Origin: Malania oleifera
Lineage: Eukaryota; Streptophyta; Magnoliopsida; Santalales; Ximeniaceae
Reading direction: 5' to 3'
Assembly: GCF_029873635.1 (NCBI RefSeq)
Contig: NC_080420.1
Span: 55,389,457 to 55,453,456 of the forward strand
DNA: 64,000 bases
Part shown: positions 21,985 through 35,600 of the stretch, one piece after another
How the letters are laid out: each line of letters opens with the position of its first letter
Position numbering within the stretch: the stretch's first letter is position 1
Made by a program: the position numbers and the translations under genes
Notes under the pieces: generated by a model
The model's database searches: none
What the model was told of the DNA's origin: nothing
What the model saw: only the letters and a program-made list of their open reading frames with translations

Positions 21985-23163
21985 ATTATTATTATTACTA
22001 TCATGGTATACTTATTACTATTTTTTCGTAAGAATAAAAATTCCAAAAATCTTGGTTATTTATTGTAGCCATCATGATTATTATGAAAAATACCTCCCAT
22101 ATCACTGTGCTATCCAATGACTGTACTGCTTTTCCATATGCATGCATGTGTGGGTATATGAGTTCCCAATGGGAACCAAGGATGGGGTATTCAGTTTTCT
22201 AATTCAATTCTCTCGAATCACAATAGTGATTGTATTGGATGCTGTATTGCTTGGAACAAAACTCTGATGGCAGGCAGTGGGGTCCTTGTGAGTTCCTTGA
22301 GGTGAGAATAACCTTATATAGGTAGGCATTGTTCAATATTTAGTCTTTACCTCTAATTAGAAATTCCTTAATAAGAGAATACAATTGATAATTAAATAAA
22401 GAGCTAATTAGATATCACTTGGGAAAGGACCATGTAATGAATCCCTAATGCCTTTTCCATGCATAACAATATTCTCAAATCCTATTCTGATAGCAGACTT
22501 TGATTACAGATTCTTTGAACCTGGATTTAGCTTAGAAATTAAATAATCTACAGTAATGAGGCGATTTAACCAAATCTATAACAAAAGTAGTGATCACTTC
22601 TTTGATTTTATTGACCAATCTCATTTTGTACTCTCGGTTGCCATTGAGGCAGCTGGATTCCAACCTGAGCTGGAGCATTCAGACAACTCTCATCCTTAAA
22701 GGTTATGTATAGAATGACACATTTGACAAATTTGCGTTCAGAATGGTGATCTGTCCAATCATTTTACTATGGTTTAGTTTGCGTTGAGAGGAAGAAAATT
22801 TGATAGACTGAAGGATTTACAGTAAATCCTTCAAGCCTGCGACGAACAATGCAAAACTTCTAAAAAATAAGACAAAGAAAAAGAAAAATTAATGTCAGCA
22901 TGGCTGATGGATGTTACATATGCTACACATCAGCTAATTAATTTAGCATCCTTGTGCTCCTGGAAATATTACATTCATCTATTATCTGTCACTTGAATTT
23001 TCCATGTTACAGGCACGAGCATCTGTTTCCAGGCCTTCGTTCTCCCTCGCACAAAATGTTAAAAATGAGTGGACAACCAAAGCATGATTCTTAAGTTGTA
23101 ACAGGCCATCGTCAAGATGCATTTGTTGGTGACAACATTATTGCTGGTCCTCAATCAATTTTC
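21985..23163. other. Downstream flank of the VAR3/OZ-like gene
   Basis: No coding sequence is seen. This should contain the 3' UTR and poly(A) site of the minus-strand gene. A minus-strand AATAAA lies at 22607-22612, about 550 bp past the stop codon. A perfect palindrome lies at 22810-22832. Confidence 0.5.
22810..22832. repeat. Perfect palindrome with 11-bp arms
   Basis: GAAGGATTTAC and GTAAATCCTTC flank a single central A. It could form a hairpin in RNA downstream of the VAR3/OZ-like stop codon. Confidence 0.8.
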
Positions 23164-23665
23164 TCAGACAGAGGTCTCAGTTTTCTTGTTTCCATCTGCC
23201 TTCCCTGCACCAAACCACTCAGCCATCTCGTCATCATCAGTAGATTTCAGGAAGTCTAACCTTCTCTGCAAGTTGACAGGCTTATCAACATTTTCAGTTG
23301 TTTTGGAAGAATGTCTGCTCCTTGCTGCCATCTCGATCTTCCACCTTTCCCTCTTTTCTACACTCCGAGACAATTCACTTTTACCACCAGTGATAGGGAA
23401 ATCCACAAATCCTAAAATCTCGTGGTTTGGATGTGATCCATGATGATCTTCACTTTCATTCTCCACAAATCTCCAGAAATCTCCGTCTTTGCTTCGACTT
23501 GTTCCATCTCGTCTGTCCAAAGGCTTGTCATAGGCTTCGTCTCTCACAAAGCCTCCATTGGCATTGTGGGGTTGAGTAGAGTTGTCTGAATGTTTTGAGC
23601 TTTTGGGCCTTCTATAGTCACATTTCAGGCATACCATGTTTTTTCTGAAGTTTATGTAGTTGCAC
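23164..23665 (-). CDS. VAR3/OZ-like gene, last coding exon
   Basis: 502 nt from acceptor TTGCACAG to the TGA at 23164-23166. It encodes the end of finger 3 (CNYINFRKNMVCLKC) and a charged, Ser/Asp/Arg-rich tail containing the motif GKSELSRSVEKRERWKIEM and MAEWFG near the end. Confidence 0.87.
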
Positions 23666-26600
23666 CTGTGCAACAACATACTACTATTTTCTAAAAGCAG
23701 TAGTAATTTAGGTGGGAGGTTGAAAGTAGAACTAGGATTAAGCCAATCCAAGGAAATAAAGTTAAAGAAAACTCACGAGTCACACTCCCACTCCCCTGGA
23801 TTAAGTTGCCGCTTCGATGGCTTCTCTTTACATTGCATACATCTTGTATTCTTGGCAAAGTTCAAGAAATGGCATCTGTAAATGCTGCCGATCTTATGAG
23901 AAAAGGAGCAAGAAATATTGGAATACAAGGATGAATAATCCAAACAAACCTAACTTGTCACATATCCAGTCTCCCTTCTTCAATGGAAGATGTTCCAGAT
24001 CCTCCCCTAGTTTCTGCACTTTATCCTGACACAATTCATCACAGCGCAAGCACTTGATATTTCTGGCAAAATTTATGAAGTTGCACCTGCCAATTCAAAA
24101 GCAGTAAAAGAAGAAGACAAAAGGAAGTGTTTGAGCTCCACAAATTAATCACGTTTTGAATGGCAAAATCTTCCATAATATTACTTTGGGCAATGCCAGT
24201 CCCCTTGCTTCATTGGGACATTAATTTGACCCAGTGTCGTTAAATTTTCTCCAAGAGACAAAAGCCTTTTAGAGGATGTGGCAAGTGGGGAATCTGCAGG
24301 TTCTTTTGTGCTCAGCACCAGCATTTCTTTCAGCAGCCTTCTCACTGAATCTTTAATCCTTGTACTTTGTGATGGCTTGTTCTCCACTGAGCCAGTAAAA
24401 TAATCAAGCCCATAAGTCAATAAGATCCGCATAGCATCCACTGTCCGTGCACCTTCAGCCTCATGTGCCTTTACATATGCTCTGTCACAGTTTCCCCTCA
24501 GCATGCAGGAGCTGCAAACCTGCAAAGATGTCAATTGACTTAGATGTCATGATTTCCCTTTGCCTTACCTTGGGAAGGCCAACTGTTCGGTAAAATAAAC
24601 TGAGTTGGATGGTTCCCAAATAATAACTAATGAGGAATATTATTCTGGGTTCAAGGGGAAAAGGGCACATAAATTTAATCACATACATTTCTTTCATCAA
24701 TGCCCAGATATCCTCTTAGACGCTTTGCAGAGTTGACTACTTTCCTGTCTATGCTTGGGCATCCAGATTCCACAACCACGCTGATATCTTTTCTTGAAAT
24801 GAACCTGGCCAAAGCAGATGGTGAAGAGCAAAAAAGCACAATTCACAAAGAAAATCACTAGATTTTGCCTCCAACAAATCAAGCAAGGCACATACAGCTG
24901 TCAATCATCATTAATGAATGCTATTGTTTCTTCCTTGTTCTTTTTTTTTTTGGGGGCGGTGGGGTGGAGTTTGGGGAATGAAAATTGTATGAATAGGATG
25001 AATGCAACAAAAAGGAAGAATAGATGTCCTAAGATAAACACAGCAGAGCATGGCAAATTGAAATATCATAGAAGAAAACCAAAAACAAAAAAAGAAAAGA
25101 AAAAAATAAAAGAACTTAAGTGGATCTATGTACATTTGAATCCTATTTGCTTACTAAAGCGACCTAGGAAGTGCAAATAAATGTAAAAATATTATTAAAA
25201 AAGCTCCAGAATCTCTTGCATCTGAGGAACTGAGGATCCCCCCAAGGCCACTGAAAAGCAACATGGCCTAATCAAAAACAATAAAAGAAACACTTTGAGC
25301 AATGATTTCTATTAACCAAGATTTTAGGAAACCATTAGACAGCCAAAATTTTAGCTTCGACCACTCCATTCCAGCTGCTTGATTTAGAAGACTAAAAATG
25401 ATCTGTCCTGCTAGTCCTGAAAAAGTTCTCCATCCCTAACTAAATAGCTTAATTTTCCAATGAACTCACAAAAGCTGACATTAATCACATTCAGAGAAGA
25501 GGCTTCAAATTAGTCATATTTTTGTATGGAATGTGTGTCAGGAGATAAAACAGACCAAGTGGCCTCCTACTAGTTACATTAACTATGGAATGTGTCAGGT
25601 GATCTGAAACTGACTGGATGGGCCAAAGTCAAAATTCTTCCTCATGTAGTCATGAGTCCTTACCTTGCATCAAAGATCATATTTTTTTTGGTTGTGCAAA
25701 AATTGATCAATAAATAATCAAGGACACAGTCCGATGATAAGAAAGCTGCAAGGAAGTAGAAATGGTGGGAAAGTCAGAGAAGTAGAGCAGATAGCTATGA
25801 GACCAAAATCCTTAGCTGTTTTCTTACAGAGGATGCACTCCATGGTAGGAAGGACATGCTATAACCATGAGCGGTCTTATATTTTCCATTCTGCACAAAT
25901 TGATCAATAAATTATTAAGGACATGGACTGATGATAAGAAAGCTGTGAGGATGGGAGAGTCATAGAAGTAGAGCTGATAGCTATGAGAGCAAAATCCTTT
26001 ACTGTTTTTCTTGTAGAGGATGCGCTCTATGGTAGGAAGGAACATGGTATAACCATTAGAGGGCATATTTTTTCCATTCCTCAAAACTTGATATTATCAA
26101 GCACACAGTCCAATAATAAGAAAGCTGCGAGGAAGTAGAGATGGTGGGGGTGTCATAGAAGTAGAGCTGATAACTGCAAGAGCAAAATCTTTGAACTGTT
26201 TTTCTTACAGAGAATGGACTCTATGGTAGGAAGGACATGCCATAACCATTAGAGGCATTCTAGATTGCTTACTTCCTGTGAGAATAGCTAGAATATATCA
26301 GTACATAAAAGCAGAGCAATGGGTCTTCTTTGGCTTCCAAGAAGCCAATCCTAATTTTTGTTAATTTTGAATTAAAAATAAATAAACTAAAGTAGACCAA
26401 CACAACCATGAGCCTGCTATTAAGTTATGTCAATTTGCATCTCACTGTATAATGAGGTCACTATTTGCATTTGCATACCATTGAGCTACATTCATAGTTA
26501 TTATATATGAATGACAATTATAAGGATGATTGTATATCAAACATAATTGCGATGACTACCTGTTTTAAAATGATTCTCTCTAAGCCAAGGGCTAACTCAA

Positions 26601-29600
26601 TGGTAAGGGCCGTCCAAACTATAACTAGGTCATGAGTCGTGACTTGTGTATATTAAACATAATTGTGTTGACTACTTGCTTTAGAATGATTATCTCTAGG
26701 CCAAGGCTAGCCCAGTGGTAGAGGCAATCCTGGTCATAAATAAGGTCAAGACTTTGAGCTTTATACCTTTTCCAGTGCAATGTAGCAAAAATGCAAAAAA
26801 TTATTTTTTATAAATTTTCACAAGTTAACTACTTTCATTTTAAATTTGACAATTTGTTTTTAAATAAACATAAATTTTCATCAAATATTCATTTCTATTT
26901 CAATTGAAAAATTTTTTTTTACAGATAGAAAATATTATATACAATTATCACGCCACATTATTCATATCACTAAACAATCACAAAATACATGCGTGCATGT
27001 ATGCATATACATATATATAAAAGCAAAGTCATTGGCCTTCTCCAGCTTCCAAAAGGCTATTCCTAGTCTCTAAAAATTCGAATTAAAAAACAAAATAAAT
27101 TAAGGGTGGACCTATCGAATATGTTACTTTAATTTTTTTAAAAAAATTAAATTAAGACCACATATTTCCACCAATCACTCGTCATTATTTTGGTTTCACA
27201 ATATTTTTTTCAATGATAAAAGGAAACATGTTTGTTATGATTTTGAAAAGAAGGCCTTCAAATTTCTACCAATTATTTTTTTTTCATTTTAAATTTGTCA
27301 ACTATTCATTTTTAGAAATAGTGACCCCCTCCAATCCTTCCAAAGGGGATGGATGTAGATATGATAAGTCCCCTAAAATGTCATTGGAATTAGAAACATA
27401 TCCACATTGTTCCCTAATTTCATTCAACAATATCCCCCCCCTCCCCCCCAAAAAGAAAAAATTCATTACCTCCTTTCCTTTGCTAGCCACATCACAGGGA
27501 CTTCTTGTCCTTTTCTTAGCGTTTATATTTTTCGCAATACCTAACTCTCCTTCTAAATTCCTCTTTAAAATCTTGGGCACAACCTCACAATAGGGCTTTC
27601 TCTTATCTTCAAACAATTTTTTCATTCCTGCACCCATCTGCACAGACTTTCAATAAACCTTGGGACCATTAGATCCTTTTGCCTTAATGTCTGAGGCATC
27701 AGATAACCTACCCAAAACACCATCACCTTTATAAACCTTTGCTGCAGCATCCTGTTGCTCATCTGCAAAACCAGAATCTTCAACCACTTTAACACTTATA
27801 TTGTTTCCTTAAAGTTGTCAAGAAACTTCTCCAAAATTGAGCTGCCGATTTTCTGTAATTGCTTGACAATATGATCTGTTCCATTTGAATCTTGGGGAAC
27901 TGGAGAGATATTTTGGCCTTCGTTTACAGATGGACTTGAAAATTGGGCATCTTGGGCTTGCCCATTATGAGTTGCCCAATCCTCCTTTCCCTTAGGCTGG
28001 CTATCCAATTAAGGCCTTGAAAAACTTGGGCCTGCCCCTTATGAATGGCCCAATTGTCCTTTCCCTTAGACTGGCCATCCAAAATAGGACCCTGAAAATC
28101 ACGGGCCTGTTCGATTAATAAGCCCATTTTATATAAAAATGAGCCCCTTCCTTTTTCCATTAACTTGCCCAGGTTTAATACAATAACCAATGGGCCAAAA
28201 CGAGATTTTTTATCTTCCATTTCCCCTACCGTAACCCTAGCCGCCTCTACTGCAGATGCACCATCATCCCAAACCCTAGCCGCCATTGCAGTATGAGCAT
28301 GCCTGACTGCCTGAGCAATACGAACATGCGCCTTGGTCGGATATCTTCTAGGGTTGCTGACCTGCAATCTTTGACTTGAGCTCAGCCCCACATTGAATGC
28401 ACATATCATCTATTCCATTCGCAGCATCCTGCTTTCCCTGTTGGAACTTACTTCTAGGGTTGCTGCCCTGCAATCTTCAACTTGAGCTCAGCCCCACATT
28501 GAATGCACATATCATCTATTCCATTCGCAGCATCCTGCTTTCCCTGTTGGAACTTACTTTCACAGCCTTCTCCTACACCTGCCTTCCCTTTAATCACTTC
28601 TTGACTCCACGATTTGGGCTCTGAAGGCCTACCTACAACTGCACCTCGTGATTGAAACCCAAACACTTCGGCTAATTCACAGAACTTACTTGCGAAGTTG
28701 TACCAACCAACCCTTTTTGCTCCACCAGGGAAACACACAAAGAACATCTTACCATTCCAACCCAATCCTAACTCCAAAAACTTCCCCACCCTAGTCCACT
28801 TAATTGAAATCCAAAACAGGTCCACTTAATTGAAATCCAAAACAGCATATTCCCCATTCAGATCTTTCGAGAACACCTAACCAACTGAACAAAATCTGGA
28901 AGATCATACGCAAACCAGAGAACTGCCTCTTTTGGAAGTTTAATCCATCTATTCCAAGGGGGGTTTTTCTCAAGCACGAACAGAAACTGAATATCTCTCC
29001 CCTTTTCTAAACTCAAATCGAAGGTCTTCCCTTTGATTTGAATCGTGAACTCTGACATCACCTGCTACATTTGAAGCCATAGGGAGATTTTTGAGAGAGA
29101 GAAGAGAGGGGGAAAGTCGTTTGACATGAGAGAGGAATGACATAACTAGGTGTAATAGTCTTGGCACAACTTTGGTGAGGTATTGTCTACTTTGGCCTCC
29201 GGCCTCACGGATTTGTTCTGTAAAAGACACTTCACATAGTTGGAGCCCAAACCGTCCTTATAAGTCCACAATCTTCCTAGTACACATTTAATGTGGGATT
29301 GTGACATGCTCTCTTGTCTGATCTTTGACGCCCTTATCAAAGTGGCTTACACTTTTGTGTAGTACCCATAGGGTGATTTTGATACCAAATGTAATGTTCT
29401 TAGGCCTGGAGTCCGCTTTGGCCTATTGGCTTCATAAGTTTGTCCTATAAAAGGCACCTCACATAGTTGGAGCCTAAACCATTCTTATAAGCCCAAGATC
29501 GCCCTAGTATATATCCGATGTGAGATAATGACTCTAGGGCAATATAGTTTCTAATAATTTTCGCCCTAAAACTTAATCAAAGGAAAATGCTTTAGGCCAA

Positions 29601-32600
29601 TTTTTTTAAACAATTACAAAATATTGTTTAATGAAAGTTCTACTTCTACACATGAAAATTCATGGGTAGGACAATTTCCTTATTTCATTTTGTGCCAATC
29701 ATTTACTAATGTTTTGATATAGAAGTTTAGTTTTTTTTTCTTTTTAATGGAGAATAGTAACACTCCTCTATGATACCAAATAGTGAGAATCCATGTGTGG
29801 GTATATTAAGTGCAAAATTTGTTACATGTTCTGTAATTGGTGTTGATATTGTTGTGGGCATATAAAAATACTTCCAAAAGAAAAAAATTATTACATTTCA
29901 AAAAGTATAAAGCCCAAATATTTTCCTAATTATTTAATAGTTTGTATGATAGATTAGATATAAAAGAAGGGGAAAGAGATATATTAAAACTTGCTGAAGC
30001 TAGAGAAAGGAAGAGTAAGGACTTAGGAAATGTAAAGTGCATAAAAAGTGAGAAGGATATTGTCTTGGTTAAGGACAAAGACATTAAAGAAAGATGGAGA
30101 AGTTACTTTGGTAGGTTGTTTAATAAAAACCAAATAGAAGGCTTAAACTTAGAATTGTCAAATGAGGAAAATACTAAAAATATGAGATTAATTTGCAAAA
30201 TTAGAGTTAACAAAGTTAAGTTGCACTAAAATAGATGAAAAATGGGAAAGCTATAGAATTAGATAACATCCCAATTGAAGTTTGGAAATGCTTAGGTGAT
30301 AACAAAATTATAAGGTTAACTAATTTATTTAATACAATTATAAAAACTAAGAAAATGCCAGATGAATGGAGGAAAAACACTTTAATACCTATATAGAAAA
30401 TAAAGGAGATATTCAAAATTTTAATAACTATCGTAGAATTAAACTTATGAGTCATACGATGAAATTATGGGAAATGGTAGTCGAACAAAGATTAAAGTTA
30501 GAAACGAAGGTCTTAGAAAATCAATTTGGTTTTATGCCTGAGAGATCTACCACAAAAGCTATATATCTTTTAAGAAGATTAATGGAAAAGTTTAAGGAAA
30601 AGAAGAGAGACTTGCATATGATATTTATTGACCTAGAGAAACCATATGATAGGATACCTAGGAAAGTTCTATGGTGGGTTTTAGAAACAAAAGGTGTATG
30701 TAGTAGTTCTGCTGATGTCATTAAGGATATGTACGATGGAATAATGACTAGTGTAAGAATTATAGATGGAGAAACTAGAGAATTTCCAATCACCATAGGT
30801 GTACATCAAGGATCTGCATTGAGCCCTTATCTTTTTGCTTTAATGATGGACCAACTAACTAAGAGTATTCAAAAGGAGGTTTCATGGTGTATGTTGTTTG
30901 CAGATGATATTGTATTAATTCATGAAACTAGGGATGGAGTAGAGGCTGAGTTAGAATTATGGAGAGAAACTTTGGAATCTAGAGGCTTTAGGATAAGTAG
31001 AAATAAGACAGAATATATGAAATGTAATTTTAGTAATGGTAGGAGGAATATTGGAGACAAAGTTAAATTTGATGATAAAGAAATAAATAACACTTGTAGA
31101 TTTTGATACCTTGGATCTATTATGCAAGTTCAAGGAGAAATTGTAGATGATGTAATGCATAGAGTTAAAGTAGGTTGGGAAAATAGATAAGTGCTTCAAG
31201 TGTGCTCTTTGATCGTAAAATACCCTTAAAATTAAAAGGGAAGTTTTATAGGACAACTATAAGATCAGCTATGCTACATGGATCAAAATGTTGGGCAACG
31301 AAGAAACAAAATATCCAAAAAGTAAATATTGTTGAGATAAGAATGCTTAGATAGATGAGTAGTATAACATTGAAAGATAAATTAAGAAATGAACATATTC
31401 ATGATAAGTTAGGTATAGCTCCTATAGACGATAAGATAAGGGAGGGATGACTCAGATGGTATGGACATTTGCAACATAAGCCACATAGTGCGCCAGTGAG
31501 GAAGAGTGAGTTAGTTACTATAGGGGGCAGTAGAAGGGGTAGGGGTAGATCTAAAATAACTTGGGAGGAGATAGTAAGGATTTAATATCCCCAAATCTGT
31601 CAAAAGAAATGATCCTTGATCGCACAAATTGACGGAAAAGGATTCATATAGCTGACCCCACCTAGTGGAACTTAAAGACTTGGTTTTGTTGTTGTCGTGT
31701 TGTTGTAATTTTTAAAATAAAACAATACATATGACATTTTTTAAAAGGATTCTTACATCTTTTACTAATTAATTATTTTAATTGATTATTTTGAAAAATG
31801 AAAGTTAATTTTTTTTACACATTTTTAAATCAAGTTTTTTTTTTTTTTTTACTGTTTGGATATTTTCATTTTGCAAGATGACAATTATGCTTTTCAAAAA
31901 TAATTATGCCTATTAGAGGTAAGAGATAAAATCTCAAGGTTGATAGATGCATTAAGAGAACCTTATTTTTGTAGGCCTATATATACATGATTTTATCTCT
32001 TTATTCTTTGAGTTTGAGTAATAATGCCATTGGCTCTTCTCCAATGAACAAAAGTTGTCAAAAGAATGTGTACATGCATCATACATGTGTGTGTTTGTAC
32101 ATGGCCAATCATTCAAAAATAAGTATATAATGTTTATAAATTGCATTAACTATTTTATAAATCATTACTTAAGTAATTATGTTTTACCAGTGAATAATTA
32201 AATATAAAATATTAAGTTAATGTCTGTATTAGCAAATACCAAGTCTTCTTTAAAGAATTTGCAAGGAATCAATATTTAATATATTTAAAATTAAATAAAA
32301 ATAGAAGCATGAGGAAGAAAAGTAGAAAAATAAAATAAAAATACAAAACACATATAAATTATTGTATGGGCATGCTGGGACCAGGAGCCTATGGCCCCAG
32401 GCCTCCAAGTAACTTCCACCCTATCATCAAACCACATAAGTTTATCTTGTCTCTCTGCAAGTCAGCATCATTATTCATGTCTTATTATTTTTTATTTTCA
32501 ACAATACCACACTTTTAGACATAGTGATAATAAATCACAAAAAAGAGATATATCTAAACTAAAGATATTTTATCCATTGAAACTACTTTGGCACAAAACC

Positions 32601-35600
32601 AAAATTTCTTCCTGTTAATTAAACGCTATCAATCTTATCTAAAAAATTAAACCTTGGAAATACTTCTAATACACAATTTTTATTTTTATTTTTTTACAAT
32701 TTCTTTCACTCAAAAGTTGATGAAATTTGATTAGTTATCTATACTACATATAAAAGCACAAATAGTATAAATCATTTTGTAGATAAAAATATCCTTATAT
32801 TTTAAAAATAGGACAAAGAATTCCTGAAAAAAACTAAATACAATTAAATTTAAATAAAATTGTATTTAGAAAATTTATTTTAGATAGGTTAAGATTTGAA
32901 CCTAAAACAGTAAAAATCATTTAATCATAAACAAGTAAACAAAACTAATAAACTACACTATAAAAATGTTAAAAAGGAGAAAATCATTTTGTGGATAAAA
33001 ATATCTTTATCATTTAAAAGTAAGACAACATTTTTTTATCAAGAATTAAACTCAACTAAAATTTGATAAAATTGTATTTAGAAAGTTTATTATATATAGT
33101 TTAAGATTTGAACCTAAAATAAAATTCACTTGATTAAAAAAGAAAAATAAAAGAAATAAATGCTAAACAAAGAAAGATTCATTTTAAGAATACACACACA
33201 AACATATAGCAACCCTTTAAGCATCTGCTAGAACTATTATAAAGTGCATAAAATCATTATGAACAGCAATAATTTGACTCATCAAACATAAATATTAAAA
33301 ATAAAATAAAAAACCTAGAAGTATTTTCCAGACAACAAAGGTCAAATAAATTAAGAGGAAATTCCAAATGGACTACTAAGTAATAAAAAACATAATAGTT
33401 ATTGATTCACCAAACATTTTGCTAAAAAAAGATAAAATAAAACGAACAGTATCCAAATCCTAAATAAATAAAGTTTATCTTGAAAAAAATGTAACTAAAC
33501 AGCATCCAAATCCTAAATAAAGAAAGCTTATCTTGAAAAGAAATGCAGAGTATGTAAACTAGTATGACATCTTCTAACACTATTCTAAAGTTTTCTAATA
33601 TAATTCAGATAAACACTATCTTGGTCTTTTTTTTGTTTGGTTAAATAACAGGGACTCACACACCATGATCCAAAAGTCTACAGAACTTTTGGAGATGGGG
33701 AACAACAATAACCTGACTTGACAGTTGACAAAGATAAATATTAGAAATAAAATCAGACCTATTAGTACCCTCCAAATGACGAAAGTCTAATTTATTTGAA
33801 ATTAGAAAAAAAACAATCAATAAACGATCACTAAGTAAATAAAATGTAATAGCTAAAGTGTTTAGTTAATGAATCATAATTTATTATATAAACATTGTCA
33901 CTACTAATGCATATAGGAATTGTATATCAAAACTTGGAATTTTGCTTCTAGATCCCCTTGTCCTACTTTAGTATATAACTTAAACATGATTTCAATATTT
34001 TGAAAATTAAACAAATGACTCATAGGCAAATCATAAGAACAGTTAATATAGTTCCTAAGAAATTTTTAATTTTATACAAAAGTACTCAAATTTCATTTTA
34101 TCCATTCAAAAATGTTAAAATTAATTTCATATATTAAAAACTTCATATGCAACATATGTGCAACTTATTTCTAAATGTCTGCATAAATTTTGTAAAAAGA
34201 CAAATACCTTGCAGGCTAACATGTTTCGTTAGAAAAAAAAAAAATGCCACAAACATGCCTGTCACATAACAACCTATTAATACTGTATCCACATATTATT
34301 CTAATAATTTATTATATCACAATATAGCTTAATTCTATCTATATTTAAAGTTTTATCACGTAGATAAGATTGACTCATATGAAATCATCTTCTATAACGC
34401 ATAGCTCTTGCTTCAAAAATTTTAATTTTATCAATAATGATTTATTAGAAAATATATTAGAAATATCAGATCAAGATAAGTACAATTACAATATGCTGTT
34501 ATCAATAGATTTATAACACATATAGTATTGCGAGATATAGCTCTATTACAATTTTATAAAAAATAAAAATTAAATTTTCTTATAGACTCAAACAAGCACA
34601 TGTATAATCATTTTAAGATTTAGGTTTTAAAAATTATAATTTTATTATTATATGAATACTTGTTATAACTATCATATTTTAGTTAATGCAAAACTATGTA
34701 GTGTCATCACTTCAAAAAGGCTGTCATATTTGGGTCAAATCTAAAACACTAACACTCTTTGAACGCTTTAATGACATGCATCCAACATTTCATGAAGATA
34801 TCTATAATTTTAAATATATATATATATATATATATATATTTGTGTGTGTGTGTATTTTTCATATCTCACTTCTGAGGCACTTTTGAGGCTCTTTCAACAC
34901 TTTTTTAATTGTATATGACCTTATTTTATTTTTATTCATAAAAATCATTATCAAAAAAATATCTCAACTTTTTCTTTAAAGAACAACTATGGTGAACTTA
35001 TTGGACTTTTAATCGAAAAAGATATACATTGAGAATTTCTAGTAAACAATGAAAATGAAGATGTAAATCATGGTTTAAAATCGTGGTAGCGGGTAGCATA
35101 AGAGGATGTTACATAACGGGAATTGGGTGTAACGGTTGTGAATTTTTTCGAAGCATGCCCAACCTTGTGCATATCAGCGTACTTGCATGTTTTAAGCTTT
35201 TATCCCTTCTTAGAAAGAGTTTTAGCGTATTTTGGATCATTTAGTTCAAGTAACTAAGTTTTTTGGTAAGGACAACAAGTTTATATTTGTTTTAAACCAC
35301 CATTGGTAGAAAATTATGCGTGTGTACGTATTTATACTTCTCCTTGTTCTTATCTGTGATAAATTCTTATGTGTGCTAAATTAATTAATAAAACAAAATA
35401 CATTATACACTCCATTAATCTATTAGACACATAAGACTTACGAATAATACAAATATAAAATAGTTAGAAAAGAAAGAAAGTTGAAGTTGAAAAATATAGA
35501 ACATAAATATCACATTACTAATATTGTCAAAATAAAATATTTTCCTAAGTTAGTATTTTTTTCAAATTGTTAATTAATGCATCTCTTGTGAGTATTTAAA

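Larger units (their letters stand above)
31713..35068. other. AT-rich intron sequence with small repeats
   Basis: No coding potential. It holds a 212-bp direct repeat (32770-33135), a (TA)n(TG)n tract (34811-34854) and many A/T runs. Nothing else is recognised. Confidence 0.5.

Noticed and set aside
21669-22120. ORFs across 21669-22120
   Set aside because: They run through microsatellite and SINE sequence and are not coding.
23117-23443. Plus-strand ORF of 108 codons
   Set aside because: Shadow of the last exon of the minus-strand VAR3/OZ-like gene.
26700-26775. Possible tRNA gene with box A TAGCCCAGTGGTAG
   Set aside because: No cloverleaf can be drawn and box B is degenerate; tandem SINE-head repeats explain it better.
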